DNA from: Rhizobium sp. R635
GTDB lineage: Bacteria; Pseudomonadota; Alphaproteobacteria; Rhizobiales; Rhizobiaceae
Length of the DNA: 64,000 nucleotides
Reading direction: 5' to 3'
NCBI RefSeq assembly: GCF_002211285.1
Contig: NZ_LOKX01000001.1
Coordinates: 372,001 to 436,000, forward strand
The notes below the pieces were generated by a model that saw nothing but the letters and a program-made list of their open reading frames with translations, was not told where the DNA came from and did not search any database. Positions 7,123 to 19,669 of the stretch are shown piece by piece. The position numbers were made by a program, and so were the translations under genes. Position 1 is the first letter of the stretch; each line of letters opens with the position of its first letter.

Positions 7123-8304
7123 ATGACCGACGTCACCAAGGAACAGGTTCTCGAAACGCTGAAGACCGTGCGTGGGCCCGATCTCGAGCACGATATCGTC
7201 GAGCTCGGCATGGTCTCCGACGTCTTCATCTCCGACGGCAAGGTCTATTTCTCCATCACCGTTCCGGCCGAACGCGCCAAGGAGCTGGAGCCGATGCGGC
7301 TCGCTGCCGAGCGCGTGATCAAGGAAATGCCGGGCGTCAAGGGCGCGCTCGTGACGCTGACCGCGGACAAGAAAGCCGCCGCCGCTGCTCCCGCCGCCCG
7401 TCCGGCGCAGAACCCGTCCCATGGCCATGCCGGCCACGACCACGCGCACGATCATCGGGGCCACGCGCATGCGCACCAGCAGCAGCCTCCGCGCGCCGGC
7501 AAGATCGGCGTTCCCGGCATCGGCGCCATCATCGCGGTCGCCTCCGGCAAGGGTGGGGTCGGCAAGTCGACCACGGCCGTCAACCTGGCGCTCGGGCTGC
7601 TCGCCAACGGTCTTCGCGTCGGCATTCTCGACGCCGATATCTACGGCCCCTCCATGCCGCGGCTATTGAAGATATCCGGCCGCCCGACGCAGATCGACGG
7701 CCGCATCATCAATCCGATGGAGAATTACGGCCTCAAGGTCATGTCGATGGGCTTCCTCGTTGACGAGGAGACGGCAATGATCTGGCGCGGGCCGATGGTC
7801 CAGTCGGCGCTTTTGCAGATGCTGCGCGAAGTGGCCTGGGGCGAACTCGACGTCCTCGTCGTCGACATGCCGCCCGGCACCGGCGACGCACAGCTGACCA
7901 TGGCGCAGCAGGTGCCGCTTGCCGGCGCCGTCATCGTCTCCACGCCGCAGGATCTCGCCTTGATCGATGCCCGCAAGGGCCTCAACATGTTCCGCAAGGT
8001 CGAAGTGCCGGTCCTCGGCATCGTCGAGAACATGAGTTATTTCATCGCCCCCGATACCGGCACCCGTTACGATATCTTCGGCCATGGCGGCGCCCGCAAG
8101 GAAGCCGAGCGCATCGGCGTGCCCTTCCTTGGCGAAGTACCGCTGACGATGAATATTCGCGAAACTTCCGACGCCGGCACGCCGCTCGTCGCCTCCGAGC
8201 CGAACGGCATCGTCGCCGGCATCTATCGCGGCATCGCCGCCAAGGTCTGGGAACAGGTTGGCGGCCAGCCGCAGCGTCCGGCGCCGGCGATCGTTTTCGA
8301 CTGA
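7123..8304 (+). CDS. mrp: Mrp/NBP35-family Fe-S cluster carrier ATPase
   Basis: A 393-residue protein of the ApbC/Mrp family, cytoplasmic P-loop ATPases that load Fe-S clusters onto target proteins. An N-terminal MIP18 (DUF59) domain (about 1-80) is joined by a linker with nine histidines between residues 100 and 118 to the ATPase domain. The Walker A (deviant) motif GKGGVGKST is at 142-150, and DMPPGTGD follows. The usual CxxC before the IFGHGG motif is absent: ENMSYFIAPDTG has Ala and Thr at those positions. A strong GAGGGTGGA precedes the ATG. Confidence 0.93.
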   Translation: MTDVTKEQVLETLKTVRGPDLEHDIVELGMVSDVFISDGKVYFSITVPAERAKELEPMRLAAERVIKEMPGVKGALVTLTADKKAAAAAPAARPAQNPSHGHAGHDHAHDHRGHAHAHQQQPPRAGKIGVPGIGAIIAVASGKGGVGKSTTAVNLALGLLANGLRVGILDADIYGPSMPRLLKISGRPTQIDGRIINPMENYGLKVMSMGFLVDEETAMIWRGPMVQSALLQMLREVAWGELDVLVVDMPPGTGDAQLTMAQQVPLAGAVIVSTPQDLALIDARKGLNMFRKVEVPVLGIVENMSYFIAPDTGTRYDIFGHGGARKEAERIGVPFLGEVPLTMNIRETSDAGTPLVASEPNGIVAGIYRGIAAKVWEQVGGQPQRPAPAIVFD

Positions 8305-8765
8305 TGCGGTTCGGTGATAACGACATGCATGAAACAAGGAGCTGAAGCGAGGCCGAATCGGCGTGGGCCAATACCCCAAATTGTGGGGGAAGCGTGGTGA
8401 AAAGCCGCTCTTCACGGAAGATGTCTTGATTATTTCACGGCTTTGCTTCATATGCCCCGGCGCCATGATGGCGTTTGCTGCAGATGCTCACTGACGGCCG
8501 TCTTCGTTTCGAAGCTTGCCGCCCGCCTGCAAGTTCGGAGTTGTCTTGTCGATCGAAGGATTGGTAACCGCGATGCGGTGGAGCACGACACGCATGCCGG
8601 CCGCTAAGGTTGGATGCAGCCGGAGTTGCATGAGCTTTCTTGATCCGCTTTCGTTTCGATCCATGACGAGCGATCTTCGCGCCGCCGCGCTTGCGGCCGC
8701 ATGGAAGGGCTTGCAATGAAAAGGGTTGTGGCCGCGAAGCGGCGCGAACAGCGGAGGCCGTGCCG
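8305..8765. other. Intergenic stretch without a recognisable gene
   Basis: About 460 bases. Short frames here lack family signatures and good ribosome sites. The first part (about 8310-8360) has a wording I associate with dispersed rhizobial intergenic sequence, around the GCATGAAACAAGGAGCTGA stretch, but I cannot confirm it as a repeat inside this window. Confidence 0.4.
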
Positions 8766-9743
8766 GTGATCACCGCCTACTGTTCCAATTGCAGGTCGGT
8801 CGAGATCCGCGATATCTCGCACAGGGCCCCCTTTCCCGAGGATGTCGTCTGGATCGACATGGTCGACCCGACCCGTGAGGAGGAGCTCTATGTCGAGAAG
8901 GTGCTCGGCATCGAAGTTCCGACCCGCGACGACCTCAAGGATATCGAGCCCTCCGCCCGTCTCTATGTCGAACGCGACGCCGTCTTCATGACCGCTTCGC
9001 TCCTCTGGAAGGCTGATACCGACGCGCCGACGCTGACCGACGTCGCTTTCATTCTGGCCGGAAACCGCCTGGTTACCATTCGCTACGCCCATCCCAAATC
9101 CTTTGCGCTGTTCATCGCCGCCCTTCACCGGCTGCCGGAAAGCTGGCGCAGCGGCGCTGCCCTTCTCGCCAAGCTCTTGGAAACGATCGTCGACCGCACT
9201 GCCGAAATCCTCGAGATCTCGGTCTCGCGCATCGACATCCTGTCGATGCATGTCTTCGGCGACCGGGCAAAGAAGGTGCGCAAGCCGTCGAACTATCTTG
9301 AGGAGAAGCTGAGGGATATTGCCGGCCATCACCGGATGATCAGCAAGCTGCGCGACAGCCTCGGTTCGCTTTCGCGCCTCCTGACCTTCTTTCACACGAT
9401 CCCGGCGATCCAGCAGGACCGCGAGGCGAAGGAACTCTGCCGCACCGTCTCGCGCGATATCCAGTCGCTGTCGGAGCATGCCTCCTTCGTCGCCGCCAAC
9501 ATCACCTTTCTGCTCGACGCTTCGCTCGGGTTGATCAACATCGAGCAGAACTCGATCATCAAGATTTTCTCGATCGCATCGGTGGTGTTCCTGCCGCCGA
9601 CGTTGGTCGCCTCCATCTATGGCATGAACTTTCAGGTCATGCCGGAGCTGACCTGGGCCGCGGGTTATCCCTATTCGCTGGCCCTGATGGTGATATCAGC
9701 CGTCATCCCCTTTTTCTTTTTCCGCTGGAAAGGCTGGCTCTGA
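8766..9743 (+). CDS. corA: CorA-family magnesium/divalent cation transporter
   Basis: A 325-residue CorA-type channel. A cytoplasmic alpha/beta and long helical N-terminal region is followed by two C-terminal membrane helices. The first ends in the diagnostic YGMNF (GMN) pore motif, and the second runs to the positively charged KGW end. It moves Mg2+ (or Co2+/Ni2+) down the membrane potential. The GTG at 8766 lies 8 bases from a GGAGG; another GTG 6 bases upstream is too close to it. It ends 18 bases before kup, so the two cation transporters may be co-transcribed. Confidence 0.92.
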   Translation: MITAYCSNCRSVEIRDISHRAPFPEDVVWIDMVDPTREEELYVEKVLGIEVPTRDDLKDIEPSARLYVERDAVFMTASLLWKADTDAPTLTDVAFILAGNRLVTIRYAHPKSFALFIAALHRLPESWRSGAALLAKLLETIVDRTAEILEISVSRIDILSMHVFGDRAKKVRKPSNYLEEKLRDIAGHHRMISKLRDSLGSLSRLLTFFHTIPAIQQDREAKELCRTVSRDIQSLSEHASFVAANITFLLDASLGLINIEQNSIIKIFSIASVVFLPPTLVASIYGMNFQVMPELTWAAGYPYSLALMVISAVIPFFFFRWKGWL

Positions 9744-9761
9744 GGAGCCTGTTGAAACTTC

Positions 9762-12919
<3,158 letters not shown>

Positions 12920-12935
12920 CAAACAAGACAGTCGC

Positions 12936-12992
12936 TCTCCCCGCTGGGGAGAAGGGAGTTGCCGTAGCGCCTTCGTCCCCTTTCTCCCGAGC
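12936..12992. repeat. RIME-type repeat, right part
   Basis: Continuation of the repeat interrupted at 11803: CTCTCCCCGC-TGGGGAGAAGG hairpin, then a CCTTCGTCCCC and TTTCTCCCGA tail. Joined to the left part it restores the usual GCCGGCAxCT(T)CTCCCC wording seen at 17410-17455. Confidence 0.65.
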
Positions 12993-13192
12993 CAGAGTAA
13001 GAGATTGGACGAAGTTGCTGTTTGCTCCGTCACCGGGAAGTTGCACCGCCGCCCATGCGCAAGGAAAACACCACCAGCATCAGAATATCCGAAAACCGCG
13101 CATGGTCACATTCCGGCACGCTCCGTTAACCAGACATCAAGGTTAATGCGGGATTTATAGGGGAATGTTCCCGCGTCCCATGCCCGGAGTTC

Positions 13193-14371
13193 GTGTTGCG
13201 TCGAAAGAGCTCTTCCCGTAGCAAGCTGCGTCTTCTTCCCGAGAACTGGGTGTCGCCTGTCATCTTCGGGCTCGCCGGCTGGCTGATTTTTCCGAGCGTC
13301 GCATCCCATGCCGATCTCGCCGCCATGCTTGCCGGTCTCGACCGGGAAGGGGAGAACTGGCGCATGGTGCTGACCAATTCGCCGGCCGGCTCCATCCATC
13401 AGGCCGAATTGGCTTTTGCCGATCCGGCGGTGACGGGTTCGATCTCTTCAGGCGCCGGCATGGTGCTGCCGGATGGCCGCAAGGTTGCTTTTACTGCCAA
13501 GGACAAGGGCCACGAGGCGACGCCGGACGAGGATCGCGTCAACCGCGGCACCAAGAAAGGCCGCGTCGTCGCCGTCGAGAAGATGCAGCCGCCGAAGGAT
13601 TTTTCCGCCGGCTCCATCCTGGAGCGTACGAAGATGCTCTTCACCCCGAGCTTCGATCTCAAGGACAGGTCGGCTTTCGTCAAGCCGAAGATCCAGGGCA
13701 AGGAAATCGAGATCGCCACATCTTTCTATAAGAAGCAGCCTGTTGTGATCGATAGGGGCGTGCCGGCGATGCTCGCAAGTCTCGTGACCAGCAGCAAGGC
13801 CGATGTTCTTGCCACCGCCTATGCGCCGGCAGCGCCGGACTATTCCCGACAGTCGCCCTTCGATTCGATCCTGGCCGAACAGGACAGCGGCCGCTTCGTG
13901 CCGGAGATCGGCCCGCGCGATCACGCCTGGGCAGCAAGCGTACTTTCGCCGGACGTCTTTTCCGCCCGCGAGCAGCAGTGCCTTGCCTCCGGCATCTATT
14001 TCGAGGCCCGCGGCGAATCGGTCAAAGGCCAGGCGGCGGTCGCCCAGGTGATCCTCAACCGTGTTCGCAACCCCGCCTATCCCAAAACGATCTGCGGCGT
14101 CGTCTATCAGAACGAGGACTGGCGCAACCGCTGCCAGTTTTCCTTCGCCTGCGACAGCATCAAGGACCGGGTGAATTCGGAATATCACTGGCGGGTCGCC
14201 CGCGACGTGGCGATGGCGGTGACGGCAGGCAAGATCTGGCTGCCGCAGGTGGGCTCGGCGACGCACTACCACGCCGTTTACGTTCGCCCGAAATGGGCAA
14301 AGACCATGGAAAAGGTCGGTCGCATCGGTCTCCACGTCTTCTATCGCACCTATGGCGGCGGCTGGAGCTGA
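13193..14371 (+). CDS. SleB-type cell wall hydrolase
   Basis: A 392-residue protein. A GTG start at 13193 follows GGAG. The N-terminus has a basic stretch and a hydrophobic segment (VIFGLAGWLIFPSVASHA), either a signal peptide or an anchor. A low-similarity middle region precedes the C-terminal Hydrolase_2 (SleB/CwlJ) domain (about 265-390), with LASGIYFEARGES, AAVAQVILNRV and the ICGVVYQN, CQFSFACD motifs. The glutamate of FEARGE is the expected catalytic residue. The role is probably peptidoglycan cleavage in the periplasm. It is transcribed alone, 270 bases ahead of the atp operon. Confidence 0.88.
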   Translation: MLRRKSSSRSKLRLLPENWVSPVIFGLAGWLIFPSVASHADLAAMLAGLDREGENWRMVLTNSPAGSIHQAELAFADPAVTGSISSGAGMVLPDGRKVAFTAKDKGHEATPDEDRVNRGTKKGRVVAVEKMQPPKDFSAGSILERTKMLFTPSFDLKDRSAFVKPKIQGKEIEIATSFYKKQPVVIDRGVPAMLASLVTSSKADVLATAYAPAAPDYSRQSPFDSILAEQDSGRFVPEIGPRDHAWAASVLSPDVFSAREQQCLASGIYFEARGESVKGQAAVAQVILNRVRNPAYPKTICGVVYQNEDWRNRCQFSFACDSIKDRVNSEYHWRVARDVAMAVTAGKIWLPQVGSATHYHAVYVRPKWAKTMEKVGRIGLHVFYRTYGGGWS

Positions 14372-14643
14372 GAAAAACCGCCTGGCCAAGCCGTTTTTCG
14401 GCCGGGAAAAGCGGATTCTTTCAATCGAATTTGCACGTTCGATCGGAAATCGACCTAACATCTTGATTCGACGGAATTATTTTTCTGGCTGGACAGAAGC
14501 TGTCTACGCCTTGACTATACTAATCCCTAAAACTATGTTGCGCGCGACTTCAGAACGGGCCGGAAGGTTCTCAACCTTCGCGTCCAGAGTCCGAATGACC
14601 GGGGTAGCGGGAGTGCGGGCGACGGGCAGGCGAGGAGAGATCC

Positions 14644-14982
14644 ATGGCGGACGACCGCGAGGAAAGTCTTGAAAAGCGCCGTGCGCAACTGGGAGCGGAA
14701 CTCGCGACCAAGCGTGTCGAGGCAGGAGAGGACAGGGCCAGGGAAGCCAACGCCGAGGAAAGCCGTAAAGGTTATGCCCAGGCGATGAAGCTTTCCAGCG
14801 AGTTCATTTCCGCCATCGTCGTCGGTGCCTTGCTTGGCTATGTCCTCGACCGTTTTGTCGGCACGGCGCCTTGGGGTTTGATTGTTCTTCTGCTTCTCGG
14901 ATTCTGTGCCGGCGTTCTGAACGTGTTGCGTTCTGCGGGAAAGGTGTCTCACCCCCTGGACCGCGAGGACGGCAAGAAATAA
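14644..14982 (+). CDS. atpI: ATP synthase-associated protein AtpI (AtpZ/AtpI family)
   Basis: A 112-residue protein. A charged N-terminus (about 1-45) is followed by two membrane helices (SAIVVGALLGYVLDR and WGLIVLLLLGFCAGVLNVL) and a charged tail. AtpI/AtpZ proteins assist c-ring assembly or act as Mg2+/Ca2+ channels with F1F0. It is the first gene of the F0 operon, preceded by GGAGAGATCC. Confidence 0.92.
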   Translation: MADDREESLEKRRAQLGAELATKRVEAGEDRAREANAEESRKGYAQAMKLSSEFISAIVVGALLGYVLDRFVGTAPWGLIVLLLLGFCAGVLNVLRSAGKVSHPLDREDGKK

Positions 14983-15045
14983 GGACCGGTTCCCGGTCCA
15001 GTGCAATGATCCCGCGTCCTGCGGGCCAAAAAGAGAGAACCTGCG

Positions 15046-15798
15046 GTGTCTAACGATCCGACTCATCAGTTCCTGATCCAGAAGATTGTGCCGATCGAAA
15101 TCGGCGGAATTGATTTCTCGTTCACCAACGCATCCCTCTTCATGGCCGCTTCGGCTGCTGTCGCCGCCGGCTTCCTGTATTTCTCGACCTCGAACCGGGC
15201 CATCGTGCCGGGTCGTTCGCAGTCGGTCGCGGAAATGTCCTATGAATTTATCGCCGGCATGCTGAAGGAAGGCGCGGGCAAGCAGGGAATGAAGTTCTTC
15301 CCGCTGGTCTTCTCGCTCTTCATGTTCGTCCTGACGGCGAACCTGCTCGGCATGTTCCCCTATTTCTTCACGATCACCAGCCAGATCATCGTCACCTTCG
15401 CGCTGGCAATTCTCGTGATCGGCACGGTTCTCGTCTACGGTTTCTATAAGCACGGCTTCCACTTCCTGAATGTCTTCGTGCCCTCGGGCGTGCCGGGCAT
15501 TCTGCTGCCGCTGGTCGTCGCGATCGAAATCATTTCCTTCCTGTCCCGCCCGATATCGCTCTCCGTTCGTCTCTTCGCAAACATGCTCGCCGGTCACATC
15601 ACGCTGAAGGTGTTCGCAGGCTTCGTAGTCTCGCTTGGAGCTCTCGGTACAGTTGGTGTCGGCGGAGCCGTTCTTCCCCTCATCATGACCGTCGCCCTGA
15701 CCGGTCTCGAGTTCCTCGTCGCCTTCCTTCAGGCTTACGTCTTTGCGGTGCTGACTTGCATGTACCTCAACGACGCAATCCACCCGGGCGGGCACTAA
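15046..15798 (+). CDS. atpB: F0F1 ATP synthase subunit a
   Basis: A 250-residue membrane protein, the stator half-channel of F0. Late membrane helices contain [18 protein letters not shown], which carries the essential stator arginine, and the C-terminal [24 protein letters not shown]. Start is GTG (15046, MSNDPTHQF), preceded by AGAGAGAACC. It follows atpI by 63 bases. Confidence 0.97.
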   Translation: MSNDPTHQFLIQKIVPIEIGGIDFSFTNASLFMAASAAVAAGFLYFSTSNRAIVPGRSQSVAEMSYEFIAGMLKEGAGKQGMKFFPLVFSLFMFVLTANLLGMFPYFFTITSQIIVTFALAILVIGTVLVYGFYKHGFHFLNVFVPSGVPGILLPLVVAIEIISFLSRPISLSVRLFANMLAGHITLKVFAGFVVSLGALGTVGVGGAVLPLIMTVALTGLEFLVAFLQAYVFAVLTCMYLNDAIHPGGH

Positions 15799-15866
15799 GG
15801 ATAACGACATCGACGTCTCCAGGGCGTCAGTCATTCGCCGCAACAACCATTTCAAAGGAGTTCAAC

Positions 15867-16094
15867 ATGGAAGCGGAAGCAGCAAAGTACATCGGTGCAG
15901 GCCTGGCTTGCTTTGGTATGGCCGGTACGGCTCTCGGCCTCGGCAACATCTTCGGCAACTACCTGTCCGGCGCACTGCGCAATCCGTCTGCCGCTGACAG
16001 CCAGTTCGGCCGTCTGGTATTCGGCTTCGCCGTTACGGAAGCTCTGGGCATCTTCTCGCTGCTCGTCGCTCTCCTCCTCCTCTTCGCCGTCTGA
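15867..16094 (+). CDS. atpE: F0F1 ATP synthase subunit c
   Basis: A 75-residue proteolipid with two membrane helices. The first carries the glycine-rich [20 protein letters not shown]; the polar loop is ALRNPSA; the second helix holds the proton-carrying glutamate in [17 protein letters not shown] lies at ideal spacing before ATG 15867. A strong hairpin follows the stop codon, matching the need for more c than other F0 subunits. Confidence 0.97.
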   Translation: MEAEAAKYIGAGLACFGMAGTALGLGNIFGNYLSGALRNPSAADSQFGRLVFGFAVTEALGIFSLLVALLLLFAV

Positions 16095-16109
16095 TATCGG
16101 CGAATAGAT

Positions 16110-16142
16110 GGATCACGGCCTGCTGACCGCAAGCCGTGATCC
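16110..16142 (+). terminator. Intra-operon hairpin after atpE (attenuator or mRNA stabiliser)
   Basis: GGATCACGGC (16110-16119) pairs perfectly with GCCGTGATCC (16133-16142) around a 13-base loop, then TTTGCATTTG. It lies between atpE and atpF', so it may act as a partial terminator or block 3' decay, raising atpE transcript over the downstream genes. Confidence 0.6.
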
Positions 16143-16172
16143 TTTGCATTTGCAGTCCACCTGGAGGTGAGC

Positions 16173-16796
16173 ATGTTTTTTGTGACCCCGGCTTACGCTG
16201 AAGAAGCACCGGCGGCAGCGACCGGCACGGATGCGCATGCCGCTCCGGCCGCAGGCGAGGTCCATACCGAGACCGGCGTTGCCGAAGGCGAACACGCCCG
16301 CGGCCCGTTCCCGCCCTTTGATTCGACGACCTACGCATCCCAGCTGCTCTGGCTGGTGATCACGTTCGGCGTCTTCTACCTCCTTATGCAAAAGGTCATC
16401 GCGCCGCGCATCGGGGCCATCCTCGATCAGCGCCACACGCGCATCTCCCAGGATCTGGAAGAAGCAGGCCGCCTGAAGGCGGAAGCCGACGCTGCCGTCG
16501 AGACCTATGAAGGCGAACTGGCCGCTGCCCGCGCCAAGTCGAATGCGATCGGCGCTGCCGCGCGCGACGCCGCCAAGGCCAAGGCCGACGAGGATCGCCG
16601 TACTGTCGAAGCCAGCCTGTCGGAAAAGATCAAGGCTGCCGAAGCCCGTATCGCCGAGATTAAGGCGAAGGCTTTCGCCGACGTCGGCACCATTGCCGAG
16701 GAAACGGCCGCTGCCGTCGTCGAACAGCTGATTGGTGGCACTGCCGCCAAGGCAGATGTCGCCGCCGCCGTCGCGGCCGCCAAGAAGGAGGCTTGA
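16173..16796 (+). CDS. atpF2: F0F1 ATP synthase subunit b'
   Basis: A 207-residue stator protein. The ATG at 16173 lies 5 bases after GGAGG, better than the overlapping GTG 6 bases before it. An alanine-rich N-terminal tail (about 1-55) precedes one membrane helix ([20 protein letters not shown]) and a long charged coiled coil. Alphaproteobacteria have two different b-type subunits; this one, upstream of atpF and with the extended N-terminus, is b'. Some genomes name it atpG. Confidence 0.93.
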   Translation: MFFVTPAYAEEAPAAATGTDAHAAPAAGEVHTETGVAEGEHARGPFPPFDSTTYASQLLWLVITFGVFYLLMQKVIAPRIGAILDQRHTRISQDLEEAGRLKAEADAAVETYEGELAAARAKSNAIGAAARDAAKAKADEDRRTVEASLSEKIKAAEARIAEIKAKAFADVGTIAEETAAAVVEQLIGGTAAKADVAAAVAAAKKEA

Positions 16797-16799
16797 TCG

Positions 16800-17291
16800 A
16801 TGGAATTTCACTTTGACGCTACTTTCTTCGCCTTCGTCGGCCTCGTCCTGTTCCTCGCGCTGGTCGTTTATCTGAAGGTTCCGGGCATGATGGCACGGTC
16901 GCTTGATGACCGCGCCGACCAGATCCGCAACGAGCTGGCCGAAGCCAAGCGCCTGCGCGAAGAGGCCCAGCATCTGCTTGCCGAATACCAGCGCAAGCGC
17001 AAGGAAGCTGAAGCAGAAGCGGCCCACATCGTTGCGGCCGCCGAGCGCGAAGCCGAAATGCTGACCACTGAGGCGAAGAAGAAGACGGAAGAATTCGTCG
17101 CCAACCGCACGGCGCTTTCCGAGCAGAAGATCAAGCAGGCCGAAGCCGATGCGATGAAGGCGGTCCGCTCCGCCGCAGTCGATCTGGCGATCGCAGCCGC
17201 CGAAACGGTGCTCGCCAAGCAGGCGGACGGCAAGGTCCAGTCCGAACTCTTCGGCAACGCCGTCGGCCAGGTCAAGACCCGGCTCAACTGA
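16800..17291 (+). CDS. atpF: F0F1 ATP synthase subunit b
   Basis: A 163-residue protein with one N-terminal membrane helix (FFAFVGLVLFLALVVYL) and a long Lys/Glu/Ala-rich helical stalk that dimerises with b'. It starts 3 bases after the b' stop. The gene closes the F0 operon; the F1 genes (atpHAGDC) are not in the window, as is usual for Rhizobiales, where the two gene sets are separate. Confidence 0.96.
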   Translation: MEFHFDATFFAFVGLVLFLALVVYLKVPGMMARSLDDRADQIRNELAEAKRLREEAQHLLAEYQRKRKEAEAEAAHIVAAAEREAEMLTTEAKKKTEEFVANRTALSEQKIKQAEADAMKAVRSAAVDLAIAAAETVLAKQADGKVQSELFGNAVGQVKTRLN

Positions 17292-17313
17292 GCGGTATTG
17301 AATGGAATGAAGG

Positions 17314-17345
17314 AAAGGCCGGGCATGTCCCGGCCTTTTGTCTTT
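17314..17345 (+). terminator. Rho-independent terminator of the F0 operon
   Basis: A perfect 10-bp stem AAAGGCCGGG/CCCGGCCTTT with a 5-base loop, followed by TTGTCTTTG, 22 bases after the atpF stop. Confidence 0.88.
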
Positions 17346-17399
17346 GTGGAAGAGTTTGTCCTTTACTCGGCCGCGTGCGGCGCCTTGATCCGCCGAGCT

Positions 17400-17469
17400 G
17401 CCCCATCCGCCTGCACCGGCACCTTCGGCCCGCATGCGGGGAGAAGGTGCCGGCAGGCGGATGAGGGGC
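17400..17469. repeat. RIME-type palindrome
   Basis: A 70-base inverted repeat: CCCCATCCGCCTGC and CCGGCACCTTC on the left, GAAGGTGCCGGCAGG and CGGATGAGGGG on the right, around a CCCGCATGCGGG centre. Between atpF and rnhB. The right arm, read on the minus strand, gives GCCGGCACCTTCTCCCC, the same wording as the IS110 target site. Confidence 0.8.
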
Positions 17470-17515
17470 TGATCGCCAATTTAAAGGTGGGATATGCCGA
17501 TCTTTTCTTGACGAC

Positions 17516-18205
17516 TTATTCCGAGATCAGCTCGTCCATCTCAGGACCGCCCTCGACTTTCCGCAATGGCCTAAAACTCATCCGGTGCAGGGAGCAGGGG
17601 CCGTGTTTCTCGATGCCGGCGCGATGCTGCGCGGTGCCGTAGCCCGCATGCGCGGCAAAACCGTAGTCGGGAAACACGGCATGCGCCCGCGCCATCATCC
17701 GGTCGCGCGTCACCTTGGCGACGATCGAGGCGGCGGCGATAGAGACCGAGCGGGCGTCGCCCTTGACCACGGCCTGTCCCGGGCAGTCGAGGCCGGGCGG
17801 CACGTCGAGCCCATCCGTCAGCACGTAGCTTGCCGGAATGGCGAGGCTGCAGATGGCGCGGCGCATGGCGTCGAGGCTCGCCTTGCGAATGTCCGTCTCA
17901 TCGATGCGTGTCGAGCTGGAGGAGGCGATGGAGACGGTCGCCGTCGCAAGGATCTGCACGAACAGTTCCTCGCGCCGCTGCGCGGAAAGCTGCTTGGAAT
18001 CGTTGAGACCTTCAGGGATGCGCTTGGGATCGAGGATGACGGCAGCGGCCACAACAGGCCCGGCCAGCGGCCCGCGGCCTGCCTCGTCGGCTCCGGCGAC
18101 CGGCCAGTGGCCGGCCTTGCGGGCTTTGAGCTCGAGCTTGAAATCCGGCACGAGCGGGACCGTGTCGAAAAGCAGGGGAGAATCGGGTGGCGTGCGACGT
18201 TTCAT
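17516..18205 (-). CDS. rnhB: Ribonuclease HII
   Basis: A 229-residue enzyme that nicks RNA in RNA-DNA hybrids and removes misincorporated ribonucleotides. [15 protein letters not shown] near residue 35 carries the DEG-type active site; [38 protein letters not shown] and GYGTAQH follow in family order. The Met at 18205 is taken because upstream residues in the frame have no similarity to the family; the N-terminal extension before GADEAGRG (about 30 residues) is common in rhizobia. Confidence 0.95.
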   Translation of the reverse strand: MKRRTPPDSPLLFDTVPLVPDFKLELKARKAGHWPVAGADEAGRGPLAGPVVAAAVILDPKRIPEGLNDSKQLSAQRREELFVQILATATVSIASSSSTRIDETDIRKASLDAMRRAICSLAIPASYVLTDGLDVPPGLDCPGQAVVKGDARSVSIAAASIVAKVTRDRMMARAHAVFPDYGFAAHAGYGTAQHRAGIEKHGPCSLHRMSFRPLRKVEGGPEMDELISE

Positions 18206-18371
18206 GCGGCTGAACCTCGCACGCCAACCCGATTTCCCGCAAGTCCCCGGATCAGGGCGGCGGCCGGGGACGGTCCGGCGGATGGTGGCGGTCAGGGCCA
18301 TCCGCGGGAATTGCGCTCGGGCTCGAAAACAGGGCGGTTTTATCGAGAAGCCGATGCGCAAGCCTGAAAAA

Positions 18372-19529
18372 TCAGAGCAGCGACAATTGTACCCCGCTGC
18401 CATCAGGCGGCACGAACAGATCGTCGCGCAACGGCACGCTGCGCCGCGTCAGTTCGAAGCGTCTCGCCGCCATTTCGAAGCGGCGCGCGATCTGCCAGGC
18501 ATAAGGGCCGGCGCCCTTCATGCGTTTGCCGAATTCGGCATCGTAATCCTTGCCGCCGCGCATCGAACGCACCAGCGACATCACATGCCGGTAACGATCG
18601 GGATAATGCTGCAGCAGCCAGTCGCGGAAGAGCGGGCTGACTTCCAGAGGGAGCCTGAGGATGACGTAGCTCGCCTCGGCAGCGCCGGCCGCTTTCGCCG
18701 ATTCGAGGATGCGCTCCAATTCGTGATCGTTCAGCGCCGGGATGAGCGGGGCGGCCATGACAGCCGTCTGGATACCGGCTTCGGCAAGCGCATGGATCGT
18801 CTCCAGGCGCCGCGGCGGCGTGGCGGCGCGCGGCTCCATTGCCCGGGCGAGCTTGCGGTCGAGCGTCGTCACCGAGATGCCGACGCGCACCAGGTTCTTA
18901 GCCGCCATCTCCTGTAGAATGTCGAGGTCGCGCAGGATCATTGCCGATTTGGTGACGATCGACACCGGATGGTTCGCCTTGTTCAGGACTTCGAGGATGC
19001 CGCGCATGATGCGCCATTCTTTCTCGATCGGCTGATAGGGGTCGGTATTGGTGCCGATCGCGATCACCCGCACCTTGTAGCCCGGCTTGGCGAGTTCCCG
19101 CTCCAGCAGCTTTGCCGCATCCGGCTTGGCAAAGAGCTTCGTCTCGAAGTCGAGCCCCGCGGAGAGCCCCATATAGGCGTGGGTCGGCCGGGCGAAGCAA
19201 TAGATGCAGCCGTGCTCGCAGCCGCGATAGGGATTGATCGAGCGATCGAAGGAAATATCGGGCGATTCATTGCGGGTGATGGCCGTGCGGGGTTTTTCGA
19301 CCTGCACGTCCGTCTTGAAAGGAGGCAGTTCTTCCAGCGTCTGCCAGCCGTCGTCGAAGGTCTCCCGCTGCAGCGCCTCGAACCGCCCTGTCGGGTTCAA
19401 GCCCGCGCCACGGCCGCGCCGGCGATCGACCTCGATCCTGAGGCCGGAGGAAACGATCATCGCATCGGCAATATCTGCCGTATTGGCAGGCGCGAATGCG
19501 GCCTGCCCTGCCAGGGACTGCTCTCTCAT
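18372..19529 (-). CDS. PA0069/SplB-like radical SAM protein
   Basis: About 385 residues. [19 protein letters not shown] holds the CxxxCxxC that binds the [4Fe-4S] cluster and [12 protein letters not shown] and the later [24 protein letters not shown] segments match the PA0069 family (Rv2578c-like), related to spore photoproduct lyase. The biological substrate is not known. Met at 19529 follows GGGAGA at good spacing; a Met at 19556 also has a GGAGG but only 2 bases away. The gene follows rnhB's strand, with its stop 167 bases from the rnhB start. Confidence 0.88.
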   Translation of the reverse strand: MREQSLAGQAAFAPANTADIADAMIVSSGLRIEVDRRRGRGAGLNPTGRFEALQRETFDDGWQTLEELPPFKTDVQVEKPRTAITRNESPDISFDRSINPYRGCEHGCIYCFARPTHAYMGLSAGLDFETKLFAKPDAAKLLERELAKPGYKVRVIAIGTNTDPYQPIEKEWRIMRGILEVLNKANHPVSIVTKSAMILRDLDILQEMAAKNLVRVGISVTTLDRKLARAMEPRAATPPRRLETIHALAEAGIQTAVMAAPLIPALNDHELERILESAKAAGAAEASYVILRLPLEVSPLFRDWLLQHYPDRYRHVMSLVRSMRGGKDYDAEFGKRMKGAGPYAWQIARRFEMAARRFELTRRSVPLRDDLFVPPDGSGVQLSLL

Positions 19530-19669
19530 CGGATTCTCCCGCGGCGGAAGAGCCATTGCCTCCGCCCGTTTTGATGATTAAATTCCTATCGTCAAAACGA
19601 GAACAATGCAAGAACAAAATGCGGAAAAGGGTGCTGGAAAAAAATTGTGCGGCGCATTATGAATAGTCG

